In this document: positions 1 through 7,960 of the stretch, one piece after another
How positions within the stretch are numbered: the first letter of the stretch is position 1
Layout: each line of letters starts with the position of its first letter
Assembly: GCA_016786725.1 (NCBI GenBank)
Contig: JAEUVU010000019.1
Coordinates: 204,077-268,076, forward strand
DNA from: Ferruginibacter sp.
Lineage (GTDB): Bacteria > Bacteroidota > Bacteroidia > Chitinophagales > Chitinophagaceae
Reading direction: 5' to 3'
DNA length: 64,000 nucleotides
The notes under the pieces: model-generated
What the model saw: only the letters and a program-made list of their open reading frames with translations
Told to the model about the DNA's origin: nothing
Database searches by the model: none
Translations under genes and position numbers: made by a program

Positions 1-1020
1 AAGCTTGCCGGTTTGATCTGCCACTACATCAAAGGCACGTTTCTTTAAGTATCTTTTACGGTCAATAAACCCTGCTTCGTTGTTTTCATCCATAAAACGA
101 TACAATTGCTTATCTGCCCAATAATGCCAGTTTTGTGCATTGGTTATGGCTTTTATTTCGCAAATGCCATCATATTTTTTCCAAAGCTGCCGGCTCACTT
201 CACCATGCAACTGGCTTACGCCATTGGCTAACTTTGCAAAACGCAATGCAGCCAGTGAGTGGTTGAACAAATCGCCTTCCATTCCTGTTAGTTTTCTCAC
301 ATCATCTAATTTCATTCCGCAGAAATAGCCCATTTTTTCGCAAAGATGTATATCATGCTTTTCATTGCCGGCTTCTTCGGGTGTATGTGTTGTAAAAACA
401 AGGCGCCTTTTTATATCCTCAACATTACCAAATTTTTTGTAGAGGTAAAAGGCAGAACTGATCGCATGCGCTTCGTTCAGATGATACAGCTCAGGATTAA
501 AGTTCAGTTCATCCATTAGTTTGGCACCGCCAACACCCAACAAAATAAACTGGGCCACTTTGGTAGCAACATTGGCATCATACAAGCGATGGGTAATAGT
601 TTGAGAAACATAATCATTCTCCGGCAGATCGGTACTTAATAAAAATAAAGGGGCCGATTTAAATGTTTCAGGATTAAGGTACCAAACCTTTACCCAAACC
701 GGGTGCTCATGAATATCTATTTGAAATTTAATTCCGGTATCTTCCAGGAAGTTGTAGATTTTTTCGTTCCACTGCACCTGCAGGGTTTGATCCTGGTTAC
801 GGGCCTGGTCGTAATAACCGTATTTCCACAAAATACCAATACCTACCAGGTTCTGGCGCAATTCGTAGGCACTACGCATATGAGAGCCGCTTAAAAAACC
901 TAAACCGCCGCTGTAAATTTTTAATGGCTGGCTTACCGCAAATTCCATTGAGAAATAAGCAATGCGTTTACTGTATTGCTCATCAACAGGATAGGGTACA
1001 TTAAAAGAAGAAAAAGTCAT
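1..1020 (-). CDS. Alpha-glucan (glycogen/maltodextrin) phosphorylase, N-terminal part, cut by window edge
   Basis: The frame opens with ATG at 1018-1020 (complement) and stays open for 340 codons to base 1, so the C-terminal catalytic half and the PLP lysine lie outside the window. The product should release glucose-1-phosphate from glycogen or maltodextrin in the cytoplasm. Visible family signatures are AYFSMEFA and YSGGLG near the N-terminus, HLNEAHAISSAF (usual form HLNEGHA) in the middle, and FTTHTPEEAGNEKHD, the THTPxxAG motif of the short bacterial alpha-glucan phosphorylases. Only about 70 bases separate it from the upstream RidA-like gene on the same strand. The HLNEAHA Ala and the EEAGNE segment depart slightly from the common HLNEGHA and VPAGHD forms. 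The family call is firm; substrate preference cannot be told. Confidence 0.88.
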   Translation of the reverse strand, partial: MTFSSFNVPYPVDEQYSKRIAYFSMEFAVSQPLKIYSGGLGFLSGSHMRSAYELRQNLVGIGILWKYGYYDQARNQDQTLQVQWNEKIYNFLEDTGIKFQIDIHEHPVWVKVWYLNPETFKSAPLFLLSTDLPENDYVSQTITHRLYDANVATKVAQFILLGVGGAKLMDELNFNPELYHLNEAHAISSAFYLYKKFGNVEDIKRRLVFTTHTPEEAGNEKHDIHLCEKMGYFCGMKLDDVRKLTGMEGDLFNHSLAALRFAKLANGVSQLHGEVSRQLWKKYDGICEIKAITNAQNWHYWADKQLYRFMDENNEAGFIDRKRYLKKRAFDVVADQTGKL

Positions 1021-1092
1021 AATGGGTTACAATTAGTTTAAGGCGCAATATTACTGGAAATTTTACATAAACCAGTATGTAAATAATACACA

Positions 1093-1479
1093 TTATCCGT
1101 TTACAACGATTGCAGTAACTTCTATTTCTATCAACAGGTCTTTATCAATTAAATTCGACACTTCTACCATTGTTGCAACCGGCTTAATATCCTTAAAAAA
1201 TTCTCCGTGTGCTTTGGCGGCCTCTTCCCATTTCGAAATATCAGTGATAAAAATCCTTGTCCTAACTACATCTGTCAAATTTGCCCCGGCTTCATGCAAT
1301 GCTTTTTCAATTTTTCTAAAAATGAAAACAGTTTGTGTATACATATCATCTTTACCAACCAGCGTATCACCATCCATAGCAGTAGTACCGGCCACTTCAA
1401 TTACATTACCAACTCTCACAGCACGTGAATAACCTACAATATCTTCCCAAGGCGAACCTGAACTTATATTCTTTCTCAT
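1093..1479 (-). CDS. RidA/YjgF/UK114-family protein lacking the catalytic arginine
   Basis: A 128-residue protein from the ATG at 1477-1479, the normal RidA length; an upstream in-frame TTG at 1506 would only add an unconserved tail. The fold signature is clear: VIEVAGTTAMDG, a central helix with ALHEAGANLTDVVRTRIFITD, and the C-terminal strand DLLIEIEVTAIV. True RidA enamine/imine deaminases carry an Arg (Arg105 in E. coli) just before the VEV strand, in PARSCVEV. Here the aligned segment is PVATMVEV, so Arg is replaced by Ala. In the family, subgroups without this Arg are not expected to deaminate 2-aminoacrylate, so this is probably a RidA-fold protein with another ligand. It is divergent from the DtxR regulator next door. 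Confidence 0.88.
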   Translation of the reverse strand: MRKNISSGSPWEDIVGYSRAVRVGNVIEVAGTTAMDGDTLVGKDDMYTQTVFIFRKIEKALHEAGANLTDVVRTRIFITDISKWEEAAKAHGEFFKDIKPVATMVEVSNLIDKDLLIEIEVTAIVVNG

Positions 1480-1533
1480 AAAGTGCATTTGAGTTAAATA
1501 TACCAAATGCCAGGGCTTTAATTTTCAATAATG

Positions 1534-1571
1534 TTTTGATTTTGAGAATTATATTTTTAGTTTTGTCTAAA
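1534..1571 (+). promoter_or_regulatory. Promoter and candidate metal-box operator of the DtxR/Nramp operon
   Basis: A Bacteroidetes-type promoter is visible: TTTTG at 1534-1538 and TAGTTTTG at 1558-1565 with 19 bases between. Overlapping the -7 element is an inverted repeat, TTTAG (1556-1560) and CTAAA (1567-1571) with a 6-base centre. A dyad across the -7 box, just before a DtxR-family gene, fits autorepression by the metal-loaded regulator. The operator role is inference. Confidence 0.5.
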
Positions 1572-1587
1572 TTTTATTTTCCGTCAT

Positions 1588-2250
1588 ATGGTTTTTACAA
1601 CGAGCGAAGAGAATTATATCAAAAGCATTTTTCACCTGCAGCAGGAAACAGGTTTGGTAAATACCAATTCGCTGGCGGCTGAAATGCATACCAGGCCGGC
1701 ATCTGTTACCGATATGCTTAAAAAACTAAAAAGCAAGAAACTATTGCAGTATGAAAAATACAAAGGCTTTAAATTAAATGAAGCCGGAAAAAAAGCAGCA
1801 CTTGATATAGTGCGCAAACACAGGCTCTGGGAATTTTTTCTTGTGGAGAAACTGAAATTTGATTGGGATAAGGTACACCCGATTGCAGAAGAACTTGAAC
1901 ACATAAGCGGCGATGAACTGATACAAAGGCTTGATGACTTTCTCGGTAACCCTTCTTTCGATCCGCATGGCGATCCAATACCTGATAAAAACGGCAAAGT
2001 GCCTGTCATCAAACAACAAAGCCTTTCTGAAATTCCCTTCAAAAAAAATGTAACAGTAAGTTCGGTAAGCAATCAAACAGCCCAAATGCTCGATATGCTT
2101 AAGCATTACTGCATTGCTATTGGTACTCAATTGATGGTGCTTAAAAAATTTGATTTTGATGGTTCGCTGGAAATAAAAGTTTCGAAACAGAATGCCTGTA
2201 TTATAAGTGAGCAGGTAGCAAAAAACGTATTTGTACATGATGTTCAATAA
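1588..2250 (+). CDS. DtxR/MntR-family metal-dependent transcriptional regulator
   Basis: A 220-residue regulator starting at ATG 1588. The N-terminal winged helix (about residues 1-65) contains SLAAEMHTRPASVTDMLKKL, the family's recognition-helix region. The dimerisation domain follows with RKHRLWE and AEELEHISGDEL, which supply His and Glu metal ligands in DtxR/MntR proteins. The C-terminal 80 residues look like the FeoA/SH3-like domain. It overlaps the downstream Nramp transporter gene, so the pair is one operon. The likely role is Mn2+ or Fe2+ sensing and repression of the transporter when metal is plentiful. Which metal cannot be told from sequence alone; the Nramp partner favours manganese. 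Confidence 0.9.
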   Translation: MVFTTSEENYIKSIFHLQQETGLVNTNSLAAEMHTRPASVTDMLKKLKSKKLLQYEKYKGFKLNEAGKKAALDIVRKHRLWEFFLVEKLKFDWDKVHPIAEELEHISGDELIQRLDDFLGNPSFDPHGDPIPDKNGKVPVIKQQSLSEIPFKKNVTVSSVSNQTAQMLDMLKHYCIAIGTQLMVLKKFDFDGSLEIKVSKQNACIISEQVAKNVFVHDVQ

Positions 2251-4117
2251 AACAAACAATGATGCTTCATTAAGTGAGGTGCATGAATCAGTAGATACAA
2301 CCGTTAAAAAAAACGGGTGGAGAAGAATATTTTCCTTTTTAGGGCCGGCATACCTTGTTAGTGTAGGCTATATGGACCCAGGTAACTGGGCTACCGACCT
2401 GGCAGGTGGCAGCAAGTTTGGCTACACATTGATTTGGGTTTTATTAATGAGTAACCTGATGGCCCTTTTACTGCAGGGGCTTTCAGCAAGACTGGGTATC
2501 GTAAGAGGAAGAGACCTGGCACAGGCAAACAGGGAAACTTACCCCCGTGTGATCAATTTCTTTTTATACATTCTTGCAGAAATAGCCATTGCTGCCTGCG
2601 ATCTTGCCGAAGTGTTGGGAATGGCAATTGGTATTCAACTATTAACCGGCCTGCCGTTGGTTTGGGGTGTATCCATCACAGTGCTTGATACATTTCTTTT
2701 GCTTTACTTACAGCGTCTCGGCATTCGCAAAATGGAAGCATTCATTATCACCTTGGTTGGTGTCATTGGTGTTTGTTTTTTAATACAAATGGTGTTAGCA
2801 AAGCCCGGAATAGCAGATATTGCCAGTGGGTTTGTTCCATCTGCAATGAATACAGAAGCTTTATACATAGCAATCGGTATTATTGGCGCTACGGTGATGC
2901 CGCATAATTTGTATCTGCATTCGGCGCTTGTGCAAACACGAAAAATTGACCGGACTGATTTTGGAATTAAACAGGCTATTAAATTCAATCGTATTGATAC
3001 AACTATTGCATTGAACCTGGCATTCTTTGTTAATGCCGCCATTTTAATTCTTGCGGCTTCGGTGTTCTTCAAAACCGGCAATTCAGAGGTAGCAGAAATC
3101 AAAGAAGCACATCGTTTATTACCTGCTTTTTTAGGCAATGTGGCGCCGGTACTTTTTGCAGTTGCCTTAATTGCTGCCGGGCAAAGCAGCACCGTTACAG
3201 GAACCCTGGCCGGACAGATCATCATGGAGGGCTACCTCAGCCTGCGCATCAACCCAATATTACGAAGATTGATAACCCGGCTCATTGCCATCATTCCCGC
3301 ATTGATCGTAATTATTATCTATGGAGAAGAAAATGTTGATTCGTTGCTCATTCTTAGCCAGGTAATTTTAAGCTTACAATTAGGATTTGCCATTATTCCT
3401 CTTATCCATTTTGTAAGCGACAAAAAAACAATGGGCAAGTTTGCAATCAATAGAATTCAAAAAACAGCTGCCTGGCTTATAGCATCCGTTCTGGTATTTT
3501 TAAATTTAAAAATGCTGGTAAATGAAATGTCAACTGTTTATACAGACGGCGTATTGTGGCAACAGGTATTAGTAAGTTTGGTTGCTTTGATATGCCTCGC
3601 CTTGCTGATATACATAATCATTAGCCCTCTTGTTTTAAAAAGTGCAAGAACAGCTTCAATAAAAATTCATTCAGAAACCGGTATTATAAACACCCTCGTA
3701 ATTCCAAGTTTTAATAAAATAGCTATTGCATTGGATTTTAGTGAGAATGACGAAAAATTGCTGGCCTATGCCATCGGCCAGGGAAAGGGAAATACACATT
3801 ACCTGCTGATACATATTGTTGAAAGCGCTTCTGCAAGGTTATTGGGTGACAAAAGTGATGATTATGAATCAAGAAAGGATAAAGAACGGTTGGACTCATA
3901 TGTACAGCAATTACAAAGCCGTGGTTTTACAGCAGAAGGTTTTTTGGGACATACAAACCGGGCAAAAGAAATTGTGCGGATCGCAAAAAATGTTAATGCT
4001 GATATGATTGTTATGGGAGCACATGGGCACACTGCAATAAAAGATTTTATTTATGGCGAAACAGTAAATACTGTAAGGCATGAATTAAAGATACCGGTAC
4101 TGATCGTTAATCTGTAG
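2237..4117 (+). CDS. Nramp divalent metal transporter with C-terminal UspA domain
   Basis: A 626-residue inner-membrane protein that imports Mn2+/Fe2+ with protons. I chose ATG 2237 (ATG 2240 is next; TTG 2231 is in frame), which overlaps the regulator gene by 14 bases. The Nramp core (about residues 35-460) has the diagnostic DPGN motif at about 47-50 and MPHNLYLHSALVQTR, whose Met is a metal ligand in the family. From about residue 488 a universal stress protein domain follows, starting KIAIALDFSENDE and ending with GAHGHTAIKDFIYGET and VNTVRHELKIPVLIV, close to the nucleotide-binding G-2x-G-9x-G pattern. Plain MntH proteins end near 410-450 residues, so this is a genuine fusion. The UspA part probably binds a nucleotide and tunes transport; that role is inference. 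Its 3' end overlaps the convergent DUF922 gene by 11 bases. Confidence 0.93.
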   Translation: MMFNKTNNDASLSEVHESVDTTVKKNGWRRIFSFLGPAYLVSVGYMDPGNWATDLAGGSKFGYTLIWVLLMSNLMALLLQGLSARLGIVRGRDLAQANRETYPRVINFFLYILAEIAIAACDLAEVLGMAIGIQLLTGLPLVWGVSITVLDTFLLLYLQRLGIRKMEAFIITLVGVIGVCFLIQMVLAKPGIADIASGFVPSAMNTEALYIAIGIIGATVMPHNLYLHSALVQTRKIDRTDFGIKQAIKFNRIDTTIALNLAFFVNAAILILAASVFFKTGNSEVAEIKEAHRLLPAFLGNVAPVLFAVALIAAGQSSTVTGTLAGQIIMEGYLSLRINPILRRLITRLIAIIPALIVIIIYGEENVDSLLILSQVILSLQLGFAIIPLIHFVSDKKTMGKFAINRIQKTAAWLIASVLVFLNLKMLVNEMSTVYTDGVLWQQVLVSLVALICLALLIYIIISPLVLKSARTASIKIHSETGIINTLVIPSFNKIAIALDFSENDEKLLAYAIGQGKGNTHYLLIHIVESASARLLGDKSDDYESRKDKERLDSYVQQLQSRGFTAEGFLGHTNRAKEIVRIAKNVNADMIVMGAHGHTAIKDFIYGETVNTVRHELKIPVLIVNL

Positions 4118-4688
4118 CAAGTGCGGCAAGCTGTTCATTAATTTTCTTATTCCAGGCAAATTGCATACTTTCTATTCTTCCGTTGGAAGTTTGTCCGTCG
4201 TATTCGTCCTGCGTCTTATTAAGTGCTTCAAAACAATCGTCATGAATCTTTTCAACAACTGAAGCAAAATTTGATTTTGTCAGCTTTGCTTCTTTCAGCA
4301 TTTGAATAAACTTACAGGTGTTAATATAGGTAATATCATAATGGTGTTGCTCATGCTCGAGCGCATAATTTGTTTTCATACCTCTTTTTACCCATGATTT
4401 ATTTTTATTGAAGTAGCAGAATACCGTAATATTAATAGTTGTTCTATTGTTGTACGATTGCATGCTCATACGATAACCAAACCCTGATTGTGTTATAGCG
4501 GCTGCAGGGCTTGCTGCATCTGGCCTCCCTTTAAAATCAGCCCAACTGAGTTTACGGTCAGTTTCATAGTAAATGGTATCACCTGAATACCCCGGCTTTA
4601 TGCTTTGCCACTGGATATTAACTGTTAGCTGTGCAAAAGCAGCCTCCGTTGTGATCACTGAGAAAATGAGAAAAAAATATTTTACCAT
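4107..4688 (-). CDS. DUF922-type putative secreted zinc protease
   Basis: A 193-residue protein with an N-terminal signal peptide (MVKYFFLIFSVITTEAAFAQ). The WADFKGRP segment and the sequence YALEHEQHHYDIT are typical of the DUF922 family; HEQHH fits an HExxH zinc-protease motif. It is probably periplasmic. It is the last gene of a leftward run and lies 35 bases after the glycosyltransferase gene. Its stop codon lies inside the end of the convergent Nramp gene. No substrate can be named. Confidence 0.75.
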   Translation of the reverse strand: MVKYFFLIFSVITTEAAFAQLTVNIQWQSIKPGYSGDTIYYETDRKLSWADFKGRPDAASPAAAITQSGFGYRMSMQSYNNRTTINITVFCYFNKNKSWVKRGMKTNYALEHEQHHYDITYINTCKFIQMLKEAKLTKSNFASVVEKIHDDCFEALNKTQDEYDGQTSNGRIESMQFAWNKKINEQLAALATD

Positions 4689-4723
4689 ACTTATTGTAAA
4701 AATAACTCAAAGGGCCTTTTCTC

Positions 4724-5722
4724 TTATTTCTGCAATCGCTGCTTTACGAGATTTACAATATCGTTAACAGCTATTTTCTCCATGCACTTAAAATGACCAA
4801 GAGGGCATTTGTTGTAACCGATTTTGCTGCAGGGCCTGCACCAGAGTTTGTTTATTTCAATCACATCATATTGCACATTGGAACGCCTGCCGTAATATGG
4901 ATACATACCAAAGGCAGGAACCGTATTTCCCCAAACAGAAATAACCGGCTTTTGCAGGGCGGCTGCAATATGCATCAGGCCTGTATCGTGTGTAATTACC
5001 AGTTTTGATTTCTTTAGCAGGCTGGCCGATTCGTTTAGGTTAAATTTGCCGCAGGCATTGTAAATTTTTATTTCGTCCACTTTGGCTATGGCCTTACCGT
5101 CTTCGTAATCTTCTTTACCACCCAGTAAAATAATGGGGTGGTCAATGGCTGCACAAAGTTCCTCCAGTTTATGTAAGGGAAGTTTTTTGGTTGCCAGCGC
5201 CGCACCTATCACAACAGCTATATAACCATGCATATGTGAAGTGGGCAAATCGCTTTCCTTCACCTCATCAAAATGCGGAATAAAATAGTCGAGTCCCATG
5301 CCATCGTTTTTCACGTGCAAAGCTCTTGTGCATTCAAAGTTCCTGTCAACAATATGTTTATCCGGGAGCGTATTTACTTTTAAATTGGTGAGGATGAATT
5401 TCTGAACATTCAGTTTATTAAAAGAGAAAGCCTTTACCTTTTTAAGATGCTTTTTGATCCGCAGTGTACGAAGGTTATGATGCAGGTCAATTATATAATC
5501 ATATGCTTCTGCACCAAGTTCCTCCAGCATTTGGTCAAAACTGTTATCAAGTATGTGTATTTTGTTTATGTATGGATTGTGCTCTACAATACCCTTAAAA
5601 GTTTTTTTTGTAAGGAAGTGTATTTCGGCATCAGGATATTGTTTGCGCAGGCAACGGATCACCGGTGTAGTTAACACAATATCGCCAATGGAGGAAAAAC
5701 GTATGATGAGAAATTTTGCCAT
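4724..5722 (-). CDS. Glycosyltransferase family 9 (heptosyltransferase-like)
   Basis: A 332-residue protein of the ADP-heptose:LPS heptosyltransferase family, which adds heptose or a related sugar to the LPS inner core on the cytoplasmic face. The N-terminal Rossmann half begins FLIIRFSSIGDIVLTTPVI, the hallmark GDxxLTTP start. The C-terminal half has VVIGAALATKKLP and THDTGLMHIAAALQKPVISV, the nucleotide-sugar site of family GT9. It sits 33 bases after the MFS gene in the same leftward run. A second GT9 gene lies at 43.05 kb. The sugar is not predictable from sequence. Confidence 0.88.
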   Translation of the reverse strand: MAKFLIIRFSSIGDIVLTTPVIRCLRKQYPDAEIHFLTKKTFKGIVEHNPYINKIHILDNSFDQMLEELGAEAYDYIIDLHHNLRTLRIKKHLKKVKAFSFNKLNVQKFILTNLKVNTLPDKHIVDRNFECTRALHVKNDGMGLDYFIPHFDEVKESDLPTSHMHGYIAVVIGAALATKKLPLHKLEELCAAIDHPIILLGGKEDYEDGKAIAKVDEIKIYNACGKFNLNESASLLKKSKLVITHDTGLMHIAAALQKPVISVWGNTVPAFGMYPYYGRRSNVQYDVIEINKLWCRPCSKIGYNKCPLGHFKCMEKIAVNDIVNLVKQRLQK

Positions 5723-5755
5723 ATTTTCATTGCCGCACAGGCACCGGAAGCAGCA

Positions 5756-6991
5756 TTATTCTTCTATGTAATTTAAATCTTTATGAAAAGTTTCTTTAAT
5801 CATGAGAGCAGCAATAACTGTTATACTCATAATTACAATAGCCGTTATCCAGCCACCGGTTACATAATCAGTAACACCCCTGCATAATTTAAACAAAGGC
5901 AGTATCATTACGGTAAGCATACCTCTTACCATATTGGGAATGGTTGTGGCTGCTGTAGCCCTTATATTTGTTCCAAACTGCTCTGCCCCCATAGTTACAA
6001 ATATTGCCCAAAAACCGGTGCCAAAACCCAGCCCGGCACATATCCAGTACATTTGAGCAGCACTGCCATTCCATTGAATTGTAAAAAACAAAACCATGAA
6101 TACGGCTGTGATAAAATAAAAAAGATACAATGCTTTTTTCCTGCTTTTAAACCATTGGCTGATGAAGCCTATCAACACATCACCCACTGCAATAGCAGCA
6201 TACGCATACATAATGGCTTTGCCAGGGTCTATCTTTTCTGCAATACCCATTTGTTTGCCGAACTCACTGCTAAAAGTAACCAGCACACCAATAACAAACC
6301 AGGTGGGCAGGCCAATTAAAATGCTGCACAAATATTTGCGCAACCGTTCTTTTGTATTAAACAGCATAAAGAAATTGCCTCTCTGCACATTCAATTTTTT
6401 AACTTTATGAAACATGCCTGATTCAAAAACTGATATTCTCAGTAACAATAACAGCAATCCCAATCCCCCGCCAATAAAATAACAGGTACGCCAGTCAAAA
6501 TTTTCTTTCATTATAAAAGCCACTACAGCTCCAGTTAAACCAATGCCCGCCACCAGCGATGTGGCAATACCTCTTTTACTTTTGTGGGTAAGTTCAGAAA
6601 CCAATGTAATGCCTGCGCCTAATTCGCCTGCAAGGCCTATTCCTGCAATAAAGCGTATGATCTTAAACTGGTCGGCTGTTTGTACAAACCCGTTGGCTAT
6701 ATTGGCAAGTGAGTATAAAATGATGGATCCAAACAAAACACTCAACCTTCCTTTTTTATCACCCATAACACCCCAGATGATACCCCCTATTAAAAGGCCA
6801 CCCATCTGCCACATGATAATGCTTTCTCCTTCTGATAAGATTTCAGTTTCGCTTAATCCTAATGATTTTAAGGCAGGTACCCTTGTTATACTAAATAAAA
6901 GCAGGTCATAAATATCCACAAAATAGCCAAGGGCGGCTACTATTACGGCAATATTAAAAACGGAAGCAGGTTTATTAGAGGGCGTGTTCAT
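5756..6991 (-). CDS. Major facilitator superfamily transporter
   Basis: A 411-residue inner-membrane transporter with about 12 hydrophobic segments. I use the ATG at 6989-6991; an in-frame TTG at 7012 would lengthen the overlap with the upstream DedA gene. The motif GVMGDKKGRLSVL between segments 2 and 3 is the MFS loop signature, and IRFIAGIGLAGELGAGITLV resembles sugar/organic-acid:proton symporters (proP/shiA-like group). The overlap with the DedA gene is 17 bases, suggesting translational coupling. The substrate is unknown. Confidence 0.85.
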   Translation of the reverse strand: MNTPSNKPASVFNIAVIVAALGYFVDIYDLLLFSITRVPALKSLGLSETEILSEGESIIMWQMGGLLIGGIIWGVMGDKKGRLSVLFGSIILYSLANIANGFVQTADQFKIIRFIAGIGLAGELGAGITLVSELTHKSKRGIATSLVAGIGLTGAVVAFIMKENFDWRTCYFIGGGLGLLLLLLRISVFESGMFHKVKKLNVQRGNFFMLFNTKERLRKYLCSILIGLPTWFVIGVLVTFSSEFGKQMGIAEKIDPGKAIMYAYAAIAVGDVLIGFISQWFKSRKKALYLFYFITAVFMVLFFTIQWNGSAAQMYWICAGLGFGTGFWAIFVTMGAEQFGTNIRATAATTIPNMVRGMLTVMILPLFKLCRGVTDYVTGGWITAIVIMSITVIAALMIKETFHKDLNYIEE

Positions 6992-7928
6992 CAACCTTTT
7001 TCTTTTTGCCAAAAAATAATTTTATTAAAACAGGAGCCGTTGTTACCAATACAATTGCTATTACAATAACTTCTAAATGTTTTTCGAGGTCGAGGCCAAA
7101 CTGTTTTTTTGTAAACTCATTTAAATAATGACCCATGAAAAGCATGGATACTACCCATGCAATGCAGCCTACAATATTATAAAAGCCAAATTTCTTTTTA
7201 TCCATGCCAACAATGCCTGCTACTATTGGCGCAAATGTGCGTACCAAAGGCAGGAACCTTGCAAACACAATTGCTCCACCCCCATGCTTATCATAAAAAT
7301 CTTTTGCCTGGTATAAATATTTTTTCTTGAACAGCCACCTGTCTCGCCAGTTGTACATAGCCGGGCCTACTTTACGGCCGGTAATATAACCAACCGTATT
7401 ACCCAAAATTCCTGCAATACTGCATAGAGCAGCAATTATTAAAAGATTTATGAAGTCGTTACCTGTATTTAAAGAGATGGAATCAACCAATGGGGTACTA
7501 AGAATACCTGCAACAAATAAAAGAGAATCGCCCGGGAAAAAGAAACCAACAAACAATCCTGTTTCTGCAAAAATGATAAAAAGCAATAACCACAGGCCGC
7601 CATATAAAATATAGAACATCGGAGTCAGCAGGTCTGTCCAGGTAAATTGCTTTTCGATTACGATCTGTTTGCTGGAGCTTATATCTTTTACTGCAATGAT
7701 TTTGGTATCATATCCTGCATGCAGAATTGTTATTGAATCTGCAACAGGCCTGCCGACAGTTACATTACCCGAATCATCAGTAGTGTAATCAATATTATTA
7801 ATGTTCACTTTCGCATTTTCAAGCGACTGTTTGTATTGATTACTGAGGTTTATCCTCATCGAATCCTGTGCAAAAACTGTTGAATTTAACAGCAAAAAAA
7901 AGAAAAGAGAAAAAACAAACTGCTTCAT
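6975..7928 (-). CDS. DedA/VTT-family membrane protein with periplasmic N-terminal domain
   Basis: A 317-residue protein from the ATG at 7926-7928, giving a signal peptide (MKQFVFSLFFFLLLNSTVFA); the TTG at 7988 would bury it. Residues 21-95 form a short exported region with beta-strand character (NINNIDYTTDDSGNVTVG) resembling a small carboxypeptidase-regulatory-like domain. After that comes the DedA core with FFFPGDSLLFVAGIL and RFLPLVRTFAPIVAGIVGM, the family's two conserved loops. DedA proteins are linked to undecaprenyl-phosphate/phospholipid flipping and membrane homeostasis. The added exported domain is unusual, since many DedA proteins are only about 200-220 residues. Confidence 0.88.
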   Translation of the reverse strand: MKQFVFSLFFFLLLNSTVFAQDSMRINLSNQYKQSLENAKVNINNIDYTTDDSGNVTVGRPVADSITILHAGYDTKIIAVKDISSSKQIVIEKQFTWTDLLTPMFYILYGGLWLLLFIIFAETGLFVGFFFPGDSLLFVAGILSTPLVDSISLNTGNDFINLLIIAALCSIAGILGNTVGYITGRKVGPAMYNWRDRWLFKKKYLYQAKDFYDKHGGGAIVFARFLPLVRTFAPIVAGIVGMDKKKFGFYNIVGCIAWVVSMLFMGHYLNEFTKKQFGLDLEKHLEVIVIAIVLVTTAPVLIKLFFGKKKKVDEHAL

Positions 7929-7960
7929 AAACCTGTTTAAATATTTTTTTATTGCTGTAT

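Noticed and set aside
1..6. AAGCTT at the first base as a clone end
   Set aside because: The window opens exactly on a HindIII site, but the right edge does not, and one six-base match is weak evidence for a library insert boundary.
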